From contig NZ_JARRCW010000001.1 in assembly GCF_031501865.1 (NCBI RefSeq), positions 4,477,001 to 4,541,000 of the forward strand: 64,000 nucleotides of DNA. Direction: 5' to 3'. The notes under the pieces were generated by a model. The model made no database searches, was not told the origin of the DNA, and saw only the letters and a program-made list of their open reading frames with translations. How positions within the stretch are numbered: position 1 is the stretch's first letter; the number at the start of each line of letters is the position of its first letter. Positions 38,802 through 47,127 of this stretch are shown here, piece by piece. The translations under genes were made by a program, and so were the position numbers. This stretch comes from Pseudovibrio sp. M1P-2-3 (GTDB lineage: Bacteria; Pseudomonadota; Alphaproteobacteria; Rhizobiales; Stappiaceae).

Positions 38802-39154
38802 CGATTTTTTTTATAGGTGTAGCCAAGACGGCGCAAAGCCTTGGAGACGGAAGTATGGTGAACCCTCACTCCCTCAGCCATGAAAAGTGCATCACATAAC
38901 TCCATCAACGTGATATCTCCGTCTTGATTGACCAGCTCGCGCAAGAAGGAGAGGTAGGGCTCCAATTTTCCGCCTCCCTTTGGGCGCCCTGTCCTGACCG
39001 GGATTAAACTCTGCCCCTCCCGAACTTTACGGGCCAAGCGAGATCCTGATGCTGGAGAGATCAGCAGGCGGCGTGCTGCTTCACGCCCGCTCATCCCGGA
39101 TAAAATGAGCCTTTTAAAGCGAAGGCGTAAATCAAGTGAAAGTGGCCGGCCCAT
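38726..39154 (-). CDS. IS630 transposase, first frame (DNA-binding part)
   Basis: A 142-residue frame starting [20 protein letters not shown]. It carries the IS630 helix-turn-helix pair: [23 protein letters not shown] and [42 protein letters not shown]. In-frame reading beyond KK (residue 116) is unrelated to transposases and stops at 38726. A strong ribosome site GGGAGGAG precedes the ATG. The product alone would bind DNA without a catalytic domain. Confidence 0.85.
   Translation of the reverse strand: MGRPLSLDLRLRFKRLILSGMSGREAARRLLISPASGSRLARKVREGQSLIPVRTGRPKGGGKLEPYLSFLRELVNQDGDITLMELCDALFMAEGVRVHHTSVSKALRRLGYTYKKNRWWQPSVANSMYKMPEMNGATPVSL
38805..38812 (-). other. A8 slippery tract for -1 frameshift in the IS630 transposase
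   Basis: Minus-strand TAT-AAA-AAA-AAT can slip back one base to give AAA-TCG-TTG, entering the DDE frame. A TAA in the second frame sits directly before the run, so this tract is the only site where the two frames can join. Confidence 0.7.
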
Positions 39155-39237
39155 GTGATCTCCTCCCTAAAAGGAGTGAATCACAAATCAACCTGATTGG
39201 GAATCCCCAATCGATTCAGCGTTGCGCCTCATTGCTT

Positions 39238-39269
39238 TAGAGTACAACGCGTGAATGCAATGTACTCTA
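39238..39269. repeat. Inverted repeat at the end of the GNAT gene
   Basis: TAGAGTACA (39238-39246) is the exact complement of TGTACTCTA (39261-39269), which overlaps the GNAT stop codon. There is no T-run, so a terminator is doubtful; it may be a hairpin or part of a mobile-element border. Confidence 0.5.
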
Positions 39270-39845
39270 GGCCTTCATGGCAGACCAGTCACTGGCTCTC
39301 ATCCGGTAAAGAACATGCATGGCGAGCGGATGATCTGGAGACAGGCTCGGGTGATTAAAATCATCCGCACTGTTGTATGTCATGCGCAGTTTTTCCATAA
39401 CTCGTCTGGACTTAACATTTTCTTTTGTCGTAAACGCAATTATTTCATGCAAGCCACATTGCTTGAAACCATAGTCCAGCCATGCAGTTGCCGCTTCCAA
39501 TGCAACGCCCCTGCCCCAGCAACCTGGTAACAAGCGCCAACCGATTTCCACACAAGGTCCAAACTCAAGCTTATCTTGATATGCAGGTATAGTAAGGCCG
39601 GTAAACCCAAGAAACTCCCCGGAAGTTTTATCTTCTACCACCGGAAAACAAGAGCCAAATTCCTCTTGCCTCACAAGGCACCGTTCAAGAAAGGCCGCTG
39701 CCTCTTGCTCAGACAGGGTTGATGGAAAAAACTCCATAACCTTCGTGTCAGAGCAAAGTTCAATCAGCCCCTCCAGATCCCGCTTCTCCCATTTACGAAG
39801 AATGAGGCGTTCGGTTTCTATCGTAGGTGTATCAAGTATCTTCAT
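39267..39845 (-). CDS. GNAT family N-acetyltransferase (RimJ-like)
   Basis: A 192-residue acetyltransferase of the RimJ/RimL type. IETERLILRKWEKRDLEGLIEL is the usual N-terminus, EIGWRLLPGCWGRGVALEAATAWLDYGF holds the acetyl-CoA loop (GxGxA-like), and AFTTKENVKSRRVMEKLRM follows. Substrates of such enzymes range from ribosomal protein N-termini to small molecules, and nothing here decides. I use the ATG at 39845. It lies between the IS630 element and rho, on the same strand as rho but after rho's terminator. Confidence 0.87.
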   Translation of the reverse strand: MKILDTPTIETERLILRKWEKRDLEGLIELCSDTKVMEFFPSTLSEQEAAAFLERCLVRQEEFGSCFPVVEDKTSGEFLGFTGLTIPAYQDKLEFGPCVEIGWRLLPGCWGRGVALEAATAWLDYGFKQCGLHEIIAFTTKENVKSRRVMEKLRMTYNSADDFNHPSLSPDHPLAMHVLYRMRASDWSAMKA

Positions 39846-39856
39846 AGGAAATTCCA

Positions 39857-39890
39857 AATAAAAACCGCACTCCAGTTAGTTGGAGTGCGG
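39857..39890 (-). terminator. Rho-independent terminator of rho
   Basis: CCGCACTCCA (39865-39874) pairs with TGGAGTGCGG (39881-39890) around a six-base loop; on the minus strand GTTTTTATTTGG follows. It lies 30 bases after the rho stop codon and just upstream of the GNAT gene start. Confidence 0.9.
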
Positions 39891-39919
39891 TGGACAATAC
39901 AACAATTTTAATTCTTCAA

Positions 39920-41185
39920 TTAGGTATTCATTGAATCGAAGAAGTCTTCATTGGATTTTGTCTGCCGGAGTTTATCCAGCAGGAACTCGGCGGCATCGAC
40001 AGTTCCCATTGGGTTGAGAATACGGCGCAGCACAAAGGTTTTCTTGAGCTTATCCTTGGATACCAGCAACTCTTCCTTACGTGTACCGGAGCGTTGAATA
40101 TCAACAGCTGGGAAGATACGCTTGTCGGAGATCTTACGGTCAAGGATGATTTCAGAGTTACCGGTTCCCTTGAACTCTTCAAAGATAACCTCATCCATAC
40201 GGCTACCTGTATCAATAAGAGCCGTTGCGATGATTGTTAAAGAGCCACCCTCTTCAATGTTACGAGCAGCACCAAAGAAGCGTTTAGGACGTTGCAGCGC
40301 GTTCGCATCCACACCACCTGTCAGCACCTTACCGGAGGACGGCACAACGGTGTTATACGCGCGGCCCAGACGGGTAATGGAATCCAGAAGGATTACAACA
40401 TCGCGTCCATGCTCAACCAGCCTCTTGGCTTTTTCAATGACCATTTCTGCAACTTGAACGTGGCGTGATGCAGGTTCGTCAAATGTAGAAGAAACAACTT
40501 CACCATTCACCGTGCGCTGCATGTCCGTCACTTCTTCAGGACGTTCATCGATCAAGAGAACGATGAGATAGCATTCCGGGTGGTTGGTTGTAATGGATTT
40601 GGCAATATTTTGAAGGAAAACAGTCTTACCGGTTCTTGGAGGCGCTGTAATCAGAGCGCGCTGACCTTTACCCAACGGTGCAACCAGATCGATAATTCTT
40701 GGAGATAGGTCCTTGGAGGCAGGACTTTCAACTTCCAGGTTAAAACGTTCATCTGGATAGAGCGGCGTCAAGTTATCGAAGTGAACTTTGTGACGGGCTT
40801 TTTCGGGATCTTCAAAGTTAATCTTGTTAACCTTGAGAAGTGCGAAGTAACGCTCCCCTTCTTTTGGACTTCTAATCTGCCCTTCAACAGTGTCGCCTGT
40901 TCTCAAAGAGAAACGGCGGATCTGCGATGGCGAGACATAAATATCATCTGGCCCAGGCAGGTAGTTCGCATCTGGAGAGCGCAAGAAGCCAAAACCATCT
41001 TGAAGGACTTCAACAACGCCTTCACCGATAATTTCAATATCTTGTTCAGCAAGCCTTTTCAAAATTGCAAACATCAACTCTTGTTTGCGCATTGTGCTTG
41101 CGTTTTCTACATCATGCTCCTCTGCAACAGTGAGGAGTTCTGTAGGAGTTTTTAATTTAAGGTCTTTAAGTTTCATTTCCCGCAT
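39920..41185 (-). CDS. rho: Transcription termination factor Rho
   Basis: A 421-residue Rho helicase. The N-terminal Rho_N and cold-shock-like RNA-binding region shows [29 protein letters not shown], and the ATPase domain has the P-loop [30 protein letters not shown] (Walker B region) and the Q-loop segment with [11 protein letters not shown] and [12 protein letters not shown]. Length is as in E. coli (419). I keep the ATG at 41185 ([10 protein letters not shown]), as in relatives; an ATG three codons later is possible. No gene lies in the 243-base leader (41186-41428), which includes a purine-rich TTGGAGGAGGG at 41250-41260. Confidence 0.97.
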   Translation of the reverse strand: MREMKLKDLKLKTPTELLTVAEEHDVENASTMRKQELMFAILKRLAEQDIEIIGEGVVEVLQDGFGFLRSPDANYLPGPDDIYVSPSQIRRFSLRTGDTVEGQIRSPKEGERYFALLKVNKINFEDPEKARHKVHFDNLTPLYPDERFNLEVESPASKDLSPRIIDLVAPLGKGQRALITAPPRTGKTVFLQNIAKSITTNHPECYLIVLLIDERPEEVTDMQRTVNGEVVSSTFDEPASRHVQVAEMVIEKAKRLVEHGRDVVILLDSITRLGRAYNTVVPSSGKVLTGGVDANALQRPKRFFGAARNIEEGGSLTIIATALIDTGSRMDEVIFEEFKGTGNSEIILDRKISDKRIFPAVDIQRSGTRKEELLVSKDKLKKTFVLRRILNPMGTVDAAEFLLDKLRQTKSNEDFFDSMNT

Positions 41186-41428
41186 GAATAGGGGTCGTCT
41201 TTTCTACTGGTTCTATGCTGAATTTTGTATGCTAGAACTATCGATTAAATTGGAGGAGGGATTAAGGACTTCAGACAGGCTTCTACGTTTACGACTTCGT
41301 TATATAAGCTCACATATATCCAGCTGAAGTGGGATTGCCATAAACATAACGAAATCTGATGAGTTCAGCAAGTAGCAAAACACACTGAAATCTCAGATTT
41401 CTCAATTTTTATAGCTCTGCCACAAGAA

Positions 41429-41857
41429 TTAGGGCTTGAAGATTACAATAAAGACAATGGCAATCATTAAAAGAGTAGGAATTTCATTGATAATCCGGAA
41501 GTATCTCTCACTCTTTTTATTCTGATCAACAGCAAACCGTTTCACATGTCCACTTAAAACCATGTGATAGGCAGTCATACAGATAACAAGAGAGACCTTT
41601 AGTATAAACCAGAGGTCATGATAGGCATCAAGGATATACACAGTCCACAAGCCGAAGATCCAGCTGGCCATCATCGCCGGATTCATAATCGCTTTCAGAA
41701 GGCGGCGCTCCATAACCTTGAAGGTTTCACTCATCTGGGAGCCTGTTTCGGCTCCGGAATGATATACGAAAAGCCGGGGTAGATAGAAGATTCCAGCCAT
41801 CCAGGATATTACTGAAATTATATGCAGGGACTTTGCCCAGCTATATGCATCCCACAT
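41429..41857 (-). CDS. hemJ: Protoporphyrinogen IX oxidase HemJ
   Basis: A 142-residue membrane protein of the HemJ (UPF0093) family that oxidises protoporphyrinogen IX to protoporphyrin IX in heme synthesis. WAKSLHIISVISWMAGIFYLPRLFVYH contains the conserved His of helix 1, and WFILKVSLVICMTAYHMVLSGHVKRF follows with the KxxL-type segment. Four helices are predicted. The gene is 21 bases downstream of hemE on the same strand, a normal pairing in alphaproteobacteria, with rho next. Confidence 0.93.
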   Translation of the reverse strand: MWDAYSWAKSLHIISVISWMAGIFYLPRLFVYHSGAETGSQMSETFKVMERRLLKAIMNPAMMASWIFGLWTVYILDAYHDLWFILKVSLVICMTAYHMVLSGHVKRFAVDQNKKSERYFRIINEIPTLLMIAIVFIVIFKP

Positions 41858-41878
41858 TTTCTGCCCCTACCTTTGCTG

Positions 41879-42907
41879 TTAAAGCCCCTTAACGCGCTTA
41901 ACCATCTGCATAACATGATCCGGAGATGTCTGCGGTGTGACGCCGTGACCCAAGTTAAAGATATGTGGCCCGGACTTCAGTGTCTCGATTGTGTAATCAA
42001 TACCCTCATCAAGAGCTTTACCGCCGGCAACAAGCCTCATTGGGTCCAGATTACCCTGAACTGGAACCAGCTTCTGGATTTTCTGGGCAACTTCAGCGGG
42101 TACTGTCCAATCCAGACCAATTGCATCTACTTTAGTTTCCCGAACATAGCTTTCTAAGCGTGCTGCAGAGGCTTTTGGGAAGCCGATGATCTTGGCATCA
42201 GGGTAGACCGCTTTAACGCCCTCTACGATCTTTTTTGTGGGTTCAATGCACCAGCGCTTGAAACCGGTGTCATCGAGAACACCTGCCCAAGTGTCAAATA
42301 TCTGGAGAGCGTCGGCTCCGCCTTTCAATTGAGCGATCAAATAAGTGATTGAAGCTTCGACAAGGTTGTCGATGAAAGCTGCAAGAAGCTCAGGATCTTG
42401 ATAGGAGCCGATTCTAGCCGCTGTTTGATCTTGAGTGGTGTGTCCGGCTACAGAATAGCAGGCAACCGTCCATGGAGCTCCGCAGAAGCCTAGAAGGGTG
42501 GTTTCATTAGGCAACTGTGCACGCAGGCGTTCCACTGTTTCGATAACAGGTGCCAAATGCACCATTGTCCTTGCCTGATCAAGTTTTGCAACGAGCTCAG
42601 AGCTGAGTGGTTCCAATACAGGCCCTCTGCCCTCTTCAAACCATACAGGATACCCAAGTGCATCGGGGACAACGAAGATATCAGAAAAGAGAATGGCTGC
42701 ATCAAAGCCATAACGGCGGATCGGCTGAAGAGTGACTTCTGTGGTGAGATCTGGATTGTAACAGAAATCGAGAAAGTTTGGAGCCTTTGCGCGTTCAGCT
42801 CGGTACTCGGGTAAATATCTTCCTGCCTGACGCATCATCCAAATTGGAGGGCGCTCAAGCTTCTCGCCATTTAGTACCCGCATGACACTACGTTCATGAG
42901 CTTGCAT
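41879..42907 (-). CDS. hemE: Uroporphyrinogen decarboxylase
   Basis: A 342-residue enzyme that removes four carboxyl groups from uroporphyrinogen III to give coproporphyrinogen III. The N-terminal signature RPPIWMMRQAGRYLPEYR is present, and GFCGAPWTVACYSVAGHTTQ and the later GLDWTVPAEVAQKI are conserved. AGAGGTTCAGC lies before the ATG. Its start faces the AT-rich stretch proposed here as the replication origin, the same relation that hemE has to the origin in Caulobacter. Confidence 0.97.
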   Translation of the reverse strand: MQAHERSVMRVLNGEKLERPPIWMMRQAGRYLPEYRAERAKAPNFLDFCYNPDLTTEVTLQPIRRYGFDAAILFSDIFVVPDALGYPVWFEEGRGPVLEPLSSELVAKLDQARTMVHLAPVIETVERLRAQLPNETTLLGFCGAPWTVACYSVAGHTTQDQTAARIGSYQDPELLAAFIDNLVEASITYLIAQLKGGADALQIFDTWAGVLDDTGFKRWCIEPTKKIVEGVKAVYPDAKIIGFPKASAARLESYVRETKVDAIGLDWTVPAEVAQKIQKLVPVQGNLDPMRLVAGGKALDEGIDYTIETLKSGPHIFNLGHGVTPQTSPDHVMQMVKRVKGL

Positions 42908-43334
42908 TGCTGAACCTCTTTTCCACGATCACTCTAATATAAAGATTCTTATATATTGGTTTTTGTTTCTATTAGGCAGTGGATTACATGGATCAAATAA
43001 ACTCCACAATGCACTAACCACTAGTGAGATTTTAAAAACTGGGACTTTATTATTGGCATAGAGTCTCTAACAGGAGTCGATAACTCTTAAAAAAACTAAT
43101 TAAAACATATATATAGCTATAATATATCACAAATTATCTGTTGGATTTTCTGCAATTTAATTTGTGAAAAGACTCACAAAAATATGTGTAATCCAAAGAA
43201 TGCAGATTGTTTCGGATTCCGTTTTCTCATGCCTGTGAGTTGTTGATCAATTTCTGTCTAGTGGTACAGTTTTCAAAGAGGGGCTCAGTTATCAGCACTT
43301 GTCATAGATTCTCGGCCCTGTTGGGGATTATTTC
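42908..43334. other. Candidate chromosomal replication origin (oriC) between hemE and ppsR
   Basis: A 427-base gene-free gap between divergent hemE and ppsR. The middle (about 43085-43165) is extremely AT-rich and could be the unwinding element. Six GANTC methylation sites occur (42944, 43061, 43074, 43171, 43215, 43307), more than expected. No perfect DnaA box TTATCCACA is present; weak matches are TTTTCCACG (42919-42927), AACTCCACA (43000-43008) and TTATCAGCA (43289-43297). In Caulobacter the origin lies in the same gene interval (hemE / CC_0001 series). Promoters for both flanking genes must also lie here. Confidence 0.6.
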
Positions 43335-44177
43335 ATGGGAAACGATGCTAACTACTTCCATTTACACATGGTTTCTGACTCAACTGGTGAGACTTTGATT
43401 ACTGTTGTCCGTGCGGCAAGCGTTCAATATCAAGGTACAGAAGCGATTGAGCATATCTATCCCCTCATCCGCTCAGAAGCGCAGCTGAATTGCGTGCTCT
43501 CGGAAATTGAAGGGGCACCGGGAATTGTGTTGTTTACGCTTGTTGAGGAAGCACTGGAGAGTGCGCTGAGAAACAAATGCGGTGAATTGGGGGTTCCTTG
43601 CGTCAACATTCTGCGGCCCGTGTATGATGCGTTTCATAACTACTTGAACATTGCGGAAACTTGGCGTGTTGGGGGGCAACATGTTCTCAATGAAGTATAT
43701 TTTGAGCGAATGGAAGCGCTTAACTATACGATGCTGCATGATGACGGCCAGCAGACAGCGGATCTGGAAGACGCTAATGTTGTGCTTTTGGGTATAAGCC
43801 GGACTTCAAAAACCCCCACTTGTATCTATTTGGCTAATCGGGGCATTAAAGCGGCAAATATTCCTATCGTCCCCGAAATAAAGCTACCGCGCAATGTCTT
43901 CAAGCTCCGCGCACCACTTGTGGTCTGCCTTGTAGCAACCGCCAGCCGTATTCGCGAGATTAGGCAAAACAGAGTTCTTGGCCTCTCGGAATCCATGAGA
44001 AATGAGAGTTATGTAAGCCGCAAAGCCATTGCCGAGGAAATAAGAGCTTGTAAGGCAATGGCAAATGAGAACGGTTGGCCTCTTATTGATGTTACGAGGC
44101 GTTCCATAGAAGAAACCTCAACCGAAATTATTTCTTTGTTGCAAAAGCATAAACCCTTGACTGGGAACCAGTCATAA
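43335..44177 (+). CDS. Pyruvate, water dikinase (PEP synthetase) regulatory protein, DUF299
   Basis: A 280-residue DUF299 protein, a bifunctional kinase/phosphorylase that acts on PEP synthetase or pyruvate phosphate dikinase. The N-terminal HLHMVSDSTGETL and the P-loop-like GISRTSKTPTCIYLANRG are diagnostic. Most alphaproteobacteria have PPDK rather than PEP synthetase, so that may be the target here. It starts the ppsR-maf-aroE-coaE-dnaQ run directly after the proposed origin, the order known from Caulobacter. Confidence 0.92.
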   Translation: MGNDANYFHLHMVSDSTGETLITVVRAASVQYQGTEAIEHIYPLIRSEAQLNCVLSEIEGAPGIVLFTLVEEALESALRNKCGELGVPCVNILRPVYDAFHNYLNIAETWRVGGQHVLNEVYFERMEALNYTMLHDDGQQTADLEDANVVLLGISRTSKTPTCIYLANRGIKAANIPIVPEIKLPRNVFKLRAPLVVCLVATASRIREIRQNRVLGLSESMRNESYVSRKAIAEEIRACKAMANENGWPLIDVTRRSIEETSTEIISLLQKHKPLTGNQS

Positions 44178-44246
44178 AACTTGAATTTTAGGTGGCCCTA
44201 TGTCTGTGTGAAGGAAAGAGCGATTGAAAGCACAGGACCTTTATTT

Positions 44247-44843
44247 ATGACCAGCCTTATTTTGGCGAGCGCCAGCAAGATTCGCGGAGAACTCTTAAAA
44301 AACGCTGGCCTGACCTTCAAAACTGATCCTGCACAGGTTGATGAAAGAGAATTGGAAAAGCCCCTTCTGGAAGCAAATGCTTCGCCTGAAGGACTTGCAG
44401 CGGCATTGGCCCGCGCAAAAGCTTTGGAAGTTTCCAGCCGCAATGAAGGCAGTATGGTTATTGGGGCCGACCAAATTCTCGCATTTGAGGGAAACAGGCT
44501 GACGAAACCGGAGAATATGGCTGCTGCCCGGTCTCAACTTGAGAAGTTTTCTGGAAAGTCACACCGTCTTTACTCCGCTGTTTGCGTGGTCAGAAATGGT
44601 GAAACTCTATGGGAAACAGTGACCTATGCGGACCTGCACGTTCGGGATCTCTCCGCGAACTTTTTGGATTGGTATCTTGAAGCTGCTGGAAACGACATTC
44701 TCAGTAGTGTGGGAGCTTATCAGCTGGAAGCGGTGGGTCTTCAACTCTTTGAGAAAATTGAAGGGGATTACTTTACAATTCTTGGATTGCCCCTGCTCCC
44801 TCTCCTATCGTTTCTGCGCCAAAACGAGGTTGTTCTTCCATGA
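44247..44843 (+). CDS. Maf family nucleoside triphosphate pyrophosphatase
   Basis: A 198-residue Maf-like enzyme that hydrolyses non-canonical or modified nucleotides. SLILASASKIRGELLKNAGL is the N-terminal signature, VIGADQILAFEGNRLTKPE holds the catalytic Asp, and the C-terminal GAYQLEAVGLQLFEKIEGDYFTILGLPLLPLL is typical of the YceF-type branch. AGGA precedes the ATG at 44247. It overlaps aroE by four bases (ATGA), so translation is coupled. Confidence 0.92.
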   Translation: MTSLILASASKIRGELLKNAGLTFKTDPAQVDERELEKPLLEANASPEGLAAALARAKALEVSSRNEGSMVIGADQILAFEGNRLTKPENMAAARSQLEKFSGKSHRLYSAVCVVRNGETLWETVTYADLHVRDLSANFLDWYLEAAGNDILSSVGAYQLEAVGLQLFEKIEGDYFTILGLPLLPLLSFLRQNEVVLP

Positions 44844-45673
44844 AAATTGCGGCAGTTACAGGCCACCCTGTCAAACATTCCCGCTCGCCTTTGATCCATA
44901 ATCACTGGTTAAAAACCTATGGTCTTGAAGGGACCTATGAAAAACGGGATGTGCCTCCGGATGAAGCTGCATATTTTTTCAAGAGTCTGAAGGAAAACGG
45001 TCTGGTTGGGGTGAATGTGACCATTCCGAACAAGGAAAAAGCTCTTGAGTGTGCCGAGGTGGTTGATGAGGCAGCCAAAGCTATCGGCGCTGTGAATACA
45101 CTCTGGCTTGACCCGGATGGAAAGCTTTGCGGATCGAACACAGATGGTATCGGTTTCGTTTCGAATCTGGATCAAAACGCTCCCGGTTGGGACAAGAACC
45201 ATCAAAAGGCTGTGGTGCTGGGAGCGGGCGGCGCTTCGCGGGCAATTGTGTGGGCATTGTTGCAGCGAGGATTCACAGAAGTGCATATATTGAACCGGAC
45301 ACTGGAAAAAAGTCAGAGTCTGCGTGACCATTTCGGATCCCGAGTCCTTGTTGAGCATTGGGATAACCGCTCCAAAATTCTGGATAACTGCAACTTATTA
45401 GTGAATACAACCTCCTTAGGCATGGAGGGACAGAACGCTCTCGAAATAAATTTACAGAACTTGCCTACCGACGCCGTCGTTACAGATATTGTATATACGC
45501 CCTTGATGACAGACTTGCTTGTGCGGGCGCGCGAGCGTGGAAACACTGTGGTTGATGGGCTCGGGATGCTGTTGCATCAAGCTGTTTCCGGTTTTGAGAA
45601 ATGGTTTGGGATAACGCCCACAGTTACGGATGAACTTCGGCAGATAATTCTAAAGGATATGGGGCGTATGTAA
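44840..45673 (+). CDS. aroE: Shikimate dehydrogenase
   Basis: A 277-residue NADP-dependent enzyme reducing 3-dehydroshikimate in aromatic amino acid synthesis. Substrate-binding GHPVKHSRSPLIHNHWL is at the N-terminus, NVTIPNKEKAL carries the catalytic Lys, GAVNTLW and GSNTDGIGFV follow, and VLGAGGASRAIVWAL is the cofactor motif. VDGLGMLLHQAVSGFEKWFG is the C-terminal signature. It overlaps maf upstream and coaE downstream (TAATG), so these genes form one operon. Confidence 0.96.
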   Translation: MKIAAVTGHPVKHSRSPLIHNHWLKTYGLEGTYEKRDVPPDEAAYFFKSLKENGLVGVNVTIPNKEKALECAEVVDEAAKAIGAVNTLWLDPDGKLCGSNTDGIGFVSNLDQNAPGWDKNHQKAVVLGAGGASRAIVWALLQRGFTEVHILNRTLEKSQSLRDHFGSRVLVEHWDNRSKILDNCNLLVNTTSLGMEGQNALEINLQNLPTDAVVTDIVYTPLMTDLLVRARERGNTVVDGLGMLLHQAVSGFEKWFGITPTVTDELRQIILKDMGRM

Positions 45674-46260
45674 TGATTTTACTCGGGCTTACCGGCTCCA
45701 TCGGGATGGGGAAATCTACAACTGCGAAGATGTTTGCTGCGCAAGGGGCGGCGGTTTATGATGCGGATGCAGCCGTGCACAAACTCTACCGGGAAAAGGC
45801 CGTACCATTAATTGCGAAGGCATTTGACGGGGTCGTACACAACGGTATTGTGGACCGCGCAGCCCTTGGAAAAATCGTCCTTTCGAATGTTTCGGAAATG
45901 AAACGATTGGAGGAAATCGTACATCCTTTGGTGCATGAAGAAGAGCGGTTGTTTATAGAAAGAGCACTGGAACAACGGCGCAGGGTTGCTGTTTTGGATA
46001 TTCCTCTGCTTTTCGAAACAAAAGCTGAAAAGCGTGTACAGGCCGTTGTTGTTGTAACAGCCAGTGAAGCTGTGCAAAGGCAGAGAGTTCTGGCCCGTGA
46101 AGGGATGAATGAAGAGAAATTTCTCTCTATTGTGTCCAAACAAATGAGTGATGCAGAAAAACGTAGAAAAGCCCACTTCCTTATTGATACAGGAAGAGGA
46201 CTTGAAGCGGCTGAGGCATCTGTAGCTTCCATATTGAAAGCTGTATCTGCAATCTCCTAG
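45673..46260 (+). CDS. coaE: Dephospho-CoA kinase
   Basis: A 195-residue kinase doing the last step of coenzyme A synthesis. GLTGSIGMGKSTTAKMFA is the P-loop at residues 5-22, followed by DADAAVHKLYRE, VHPLVHEEE and LDIPLLFETKAEKRVQAVVVVTAS. The ATG overlaps the aroE stop. Its end is 20 bases before dnaQ. Confidence 0.96.
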   Translation: MILLGLTGSIGMGKSTTAKMFAAQGAAVYDADAAVHKLYREKAVPLIAKAFDGVVHNGIVDRAALGKIVLSNVSEMKRLEEIVHPLVHEEERLFIERALEQRRRVAVLDIPLLFETKAEKRVQAVVVVTASEAVQRQRVLAREGMNEEKFLSIVSKQMSDAEKRRKAHFLIDTGRGLEAAEASVASILKAVSAIS

Positions 46261-46280
46261 TACAAATGGAATGATATAAA

Positions 46281-46988
46281 ATGCGGGAAATTTCCTTCGA
46301 TACGGAAACAACTGGCCTTAATCCACTAGATGGGGACCGCCTTGTTGAAATCGGAGGGGTGGAATTAATTAATTTCATCCCGACGGGCCGCATCTATCAC
46401 GTCTATTGTAACCCGCAAAGAGATATGCCCGAGGGCGCATTTAGGGTGCATGGTCTATCTGCTGAATTCCTTTCGGATAAGCCACTGTTTGCCGATATTG
46501 CCGATGAGTTTCTCGCATTTGTAGGCGATGCCCGTCTCGTTATTCACAATGCACCGTTTGATATGGGCTTTATCAATATGGAGCTGGGTCGATGTGGGCG
46601 CCCGCCCATATCCAATGATCAGGTACTGGATACACTGACCATGGCACGGCGCAAGCATCCGACGGGCTCTGCCTCTCTGGATGCCCTTTGCTCGCGCTAC
46701 GGGATTGATAACTCCAAACGTACAAAACACGGGGCGCTTCTTGATGCGGAGCTTCTTGCGGAAGTGTACCTTGAGCTCAATGGGGGTAAGCAGAAAAATC
46801 TGGGTCTAATTGGTGAAGAGAGCTCCACCAGCGCCGATCATGCAGCAGCAGGTGTAAGTGAGCAACCGCCTGCAAAGCAGCGCCCTGCCCCCTTGCCAAT
46901 CAGTTTATCCGATGATGAGAAGAGACTGCATCTGGAATTTATCAGCGGTATGAAGGCAGATCCAATCTGGAACAAATACCGAGATTAG
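46281..46988 (+). CDS. dnaQ: DNA polymerase III subunit epsilon
   Basis: A 235-residue DEDDh 3'-5' exonuclease, the proofreading subunit. Exo I is ISFDTETTGLNPLDGDRLVEIG at residues 3-24, Exo II NAPFDMGFINMEL, and Exo III HGALLDAELLAEVYLEL. The C-terminal part after about residue 175 is the linker that binds the polymerase subunit. In many relatives secB follows dnaQ; here it does not. The operon ppsR-maf-aroE-coaE-dnaQ ends here, before a repeat and a terminator. Confidence 0.96.
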   Translation: MREISFDTETTGLNPLDGDRLVEIGGVELINFIPTGRIYHVYCNPQRDMPEGAFRVHGLSAEFLSDKPLFADIADEFLAFVGDARLVIHNAPFDMGFINMELGRCGRPPISNDQVLDTLTMARRKHPTGSASLDALCSRYGIDNSKRTKHGALLDAELLAEVYLELNGGKQKNLGLIGEESSTSADHAAAGVSEQPPAKQRPAPLPISLSDDEKRLHLEFISGMKADPIWNKYRD

Positions 46989-46995
46989 AAAATTA

Positions 46996-47084
46996 GAGCA
47001 GTGAAGCATTTATTGAAACAGCTCACTGCTTTAAACTATTGTTTGGGCGTGTACCTTTTACCAAAAACGGTACCTACTTTTTCA
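46996..47084. repeat. Intergenic palindromic repeat, copy B (after dnaQ)
   Basis: AGCAGTGA (46997-47004) pairs with TCACTGCT (47023-47030). GCTTTAAACT follows at 47028-47037 and GCGTGTACC at 47047-47055, then GTACC...GGTAC. The GCTTTAAACT and GCGTGTACC landmarks and their spacing (19 here, 18 in copy A at 20111-20137) match the element between rpsP and rimM. Confidence 0.6.
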
Positions 47085-47099
47085 AAGATACGCGTAAAA

Positions 47100-47118
47100 G
47101 CCCGCTGAAGAAGCGGGC
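47100..47118. terminator. Terminator between dnaQ and the hydroxyacid dehydrogenase gene
   Basis: GCCCGCT (47100-47106) pairs with AGCGGGC (47112-47118) around GAAGA. It is followed by ACTTGTTGTTT on the plus strand and CTTTTACG on the minus strand, so it can serve both converging genes. Confidence 0.75.
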
Positions 47119-47127
47119 ACTTGTTGT

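Larger units (their letters stand above)
38196..39215 (-). mobile_element. IS630-family insertion sequence (transposase in two frames)
   Basis: The transposase region 38196-39154 is complete in two overlapping frames with an A8 slippery tract. Outer limits are uncertain: I could not match a terminal inverted repeat pair. An inverted repeat GATTGGG/CCCAATC lies at 39195-39212, and a near-direct repeat (GTGTAATCACAAAT at 38141-38154; GTGAATCACAAAT at 39176-39188) flanks the coding part. It sits between the DUF255 gene and a GNAT gene in the mnmE-rho interval. Confidence 0.75.

Noticed and set aside
41539-41548. GTTTCACATG in hemJ as a third parS
   Set aside because: It breaks the central CACGTG palindrome and lacks the second half-site.
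43087-43103. TTAA-N9-TTAA in the proposed origin as a CtrA site
   Set aside because: The CtrA consensus needs a spacing of 7; two extra bases make binding unlikely.
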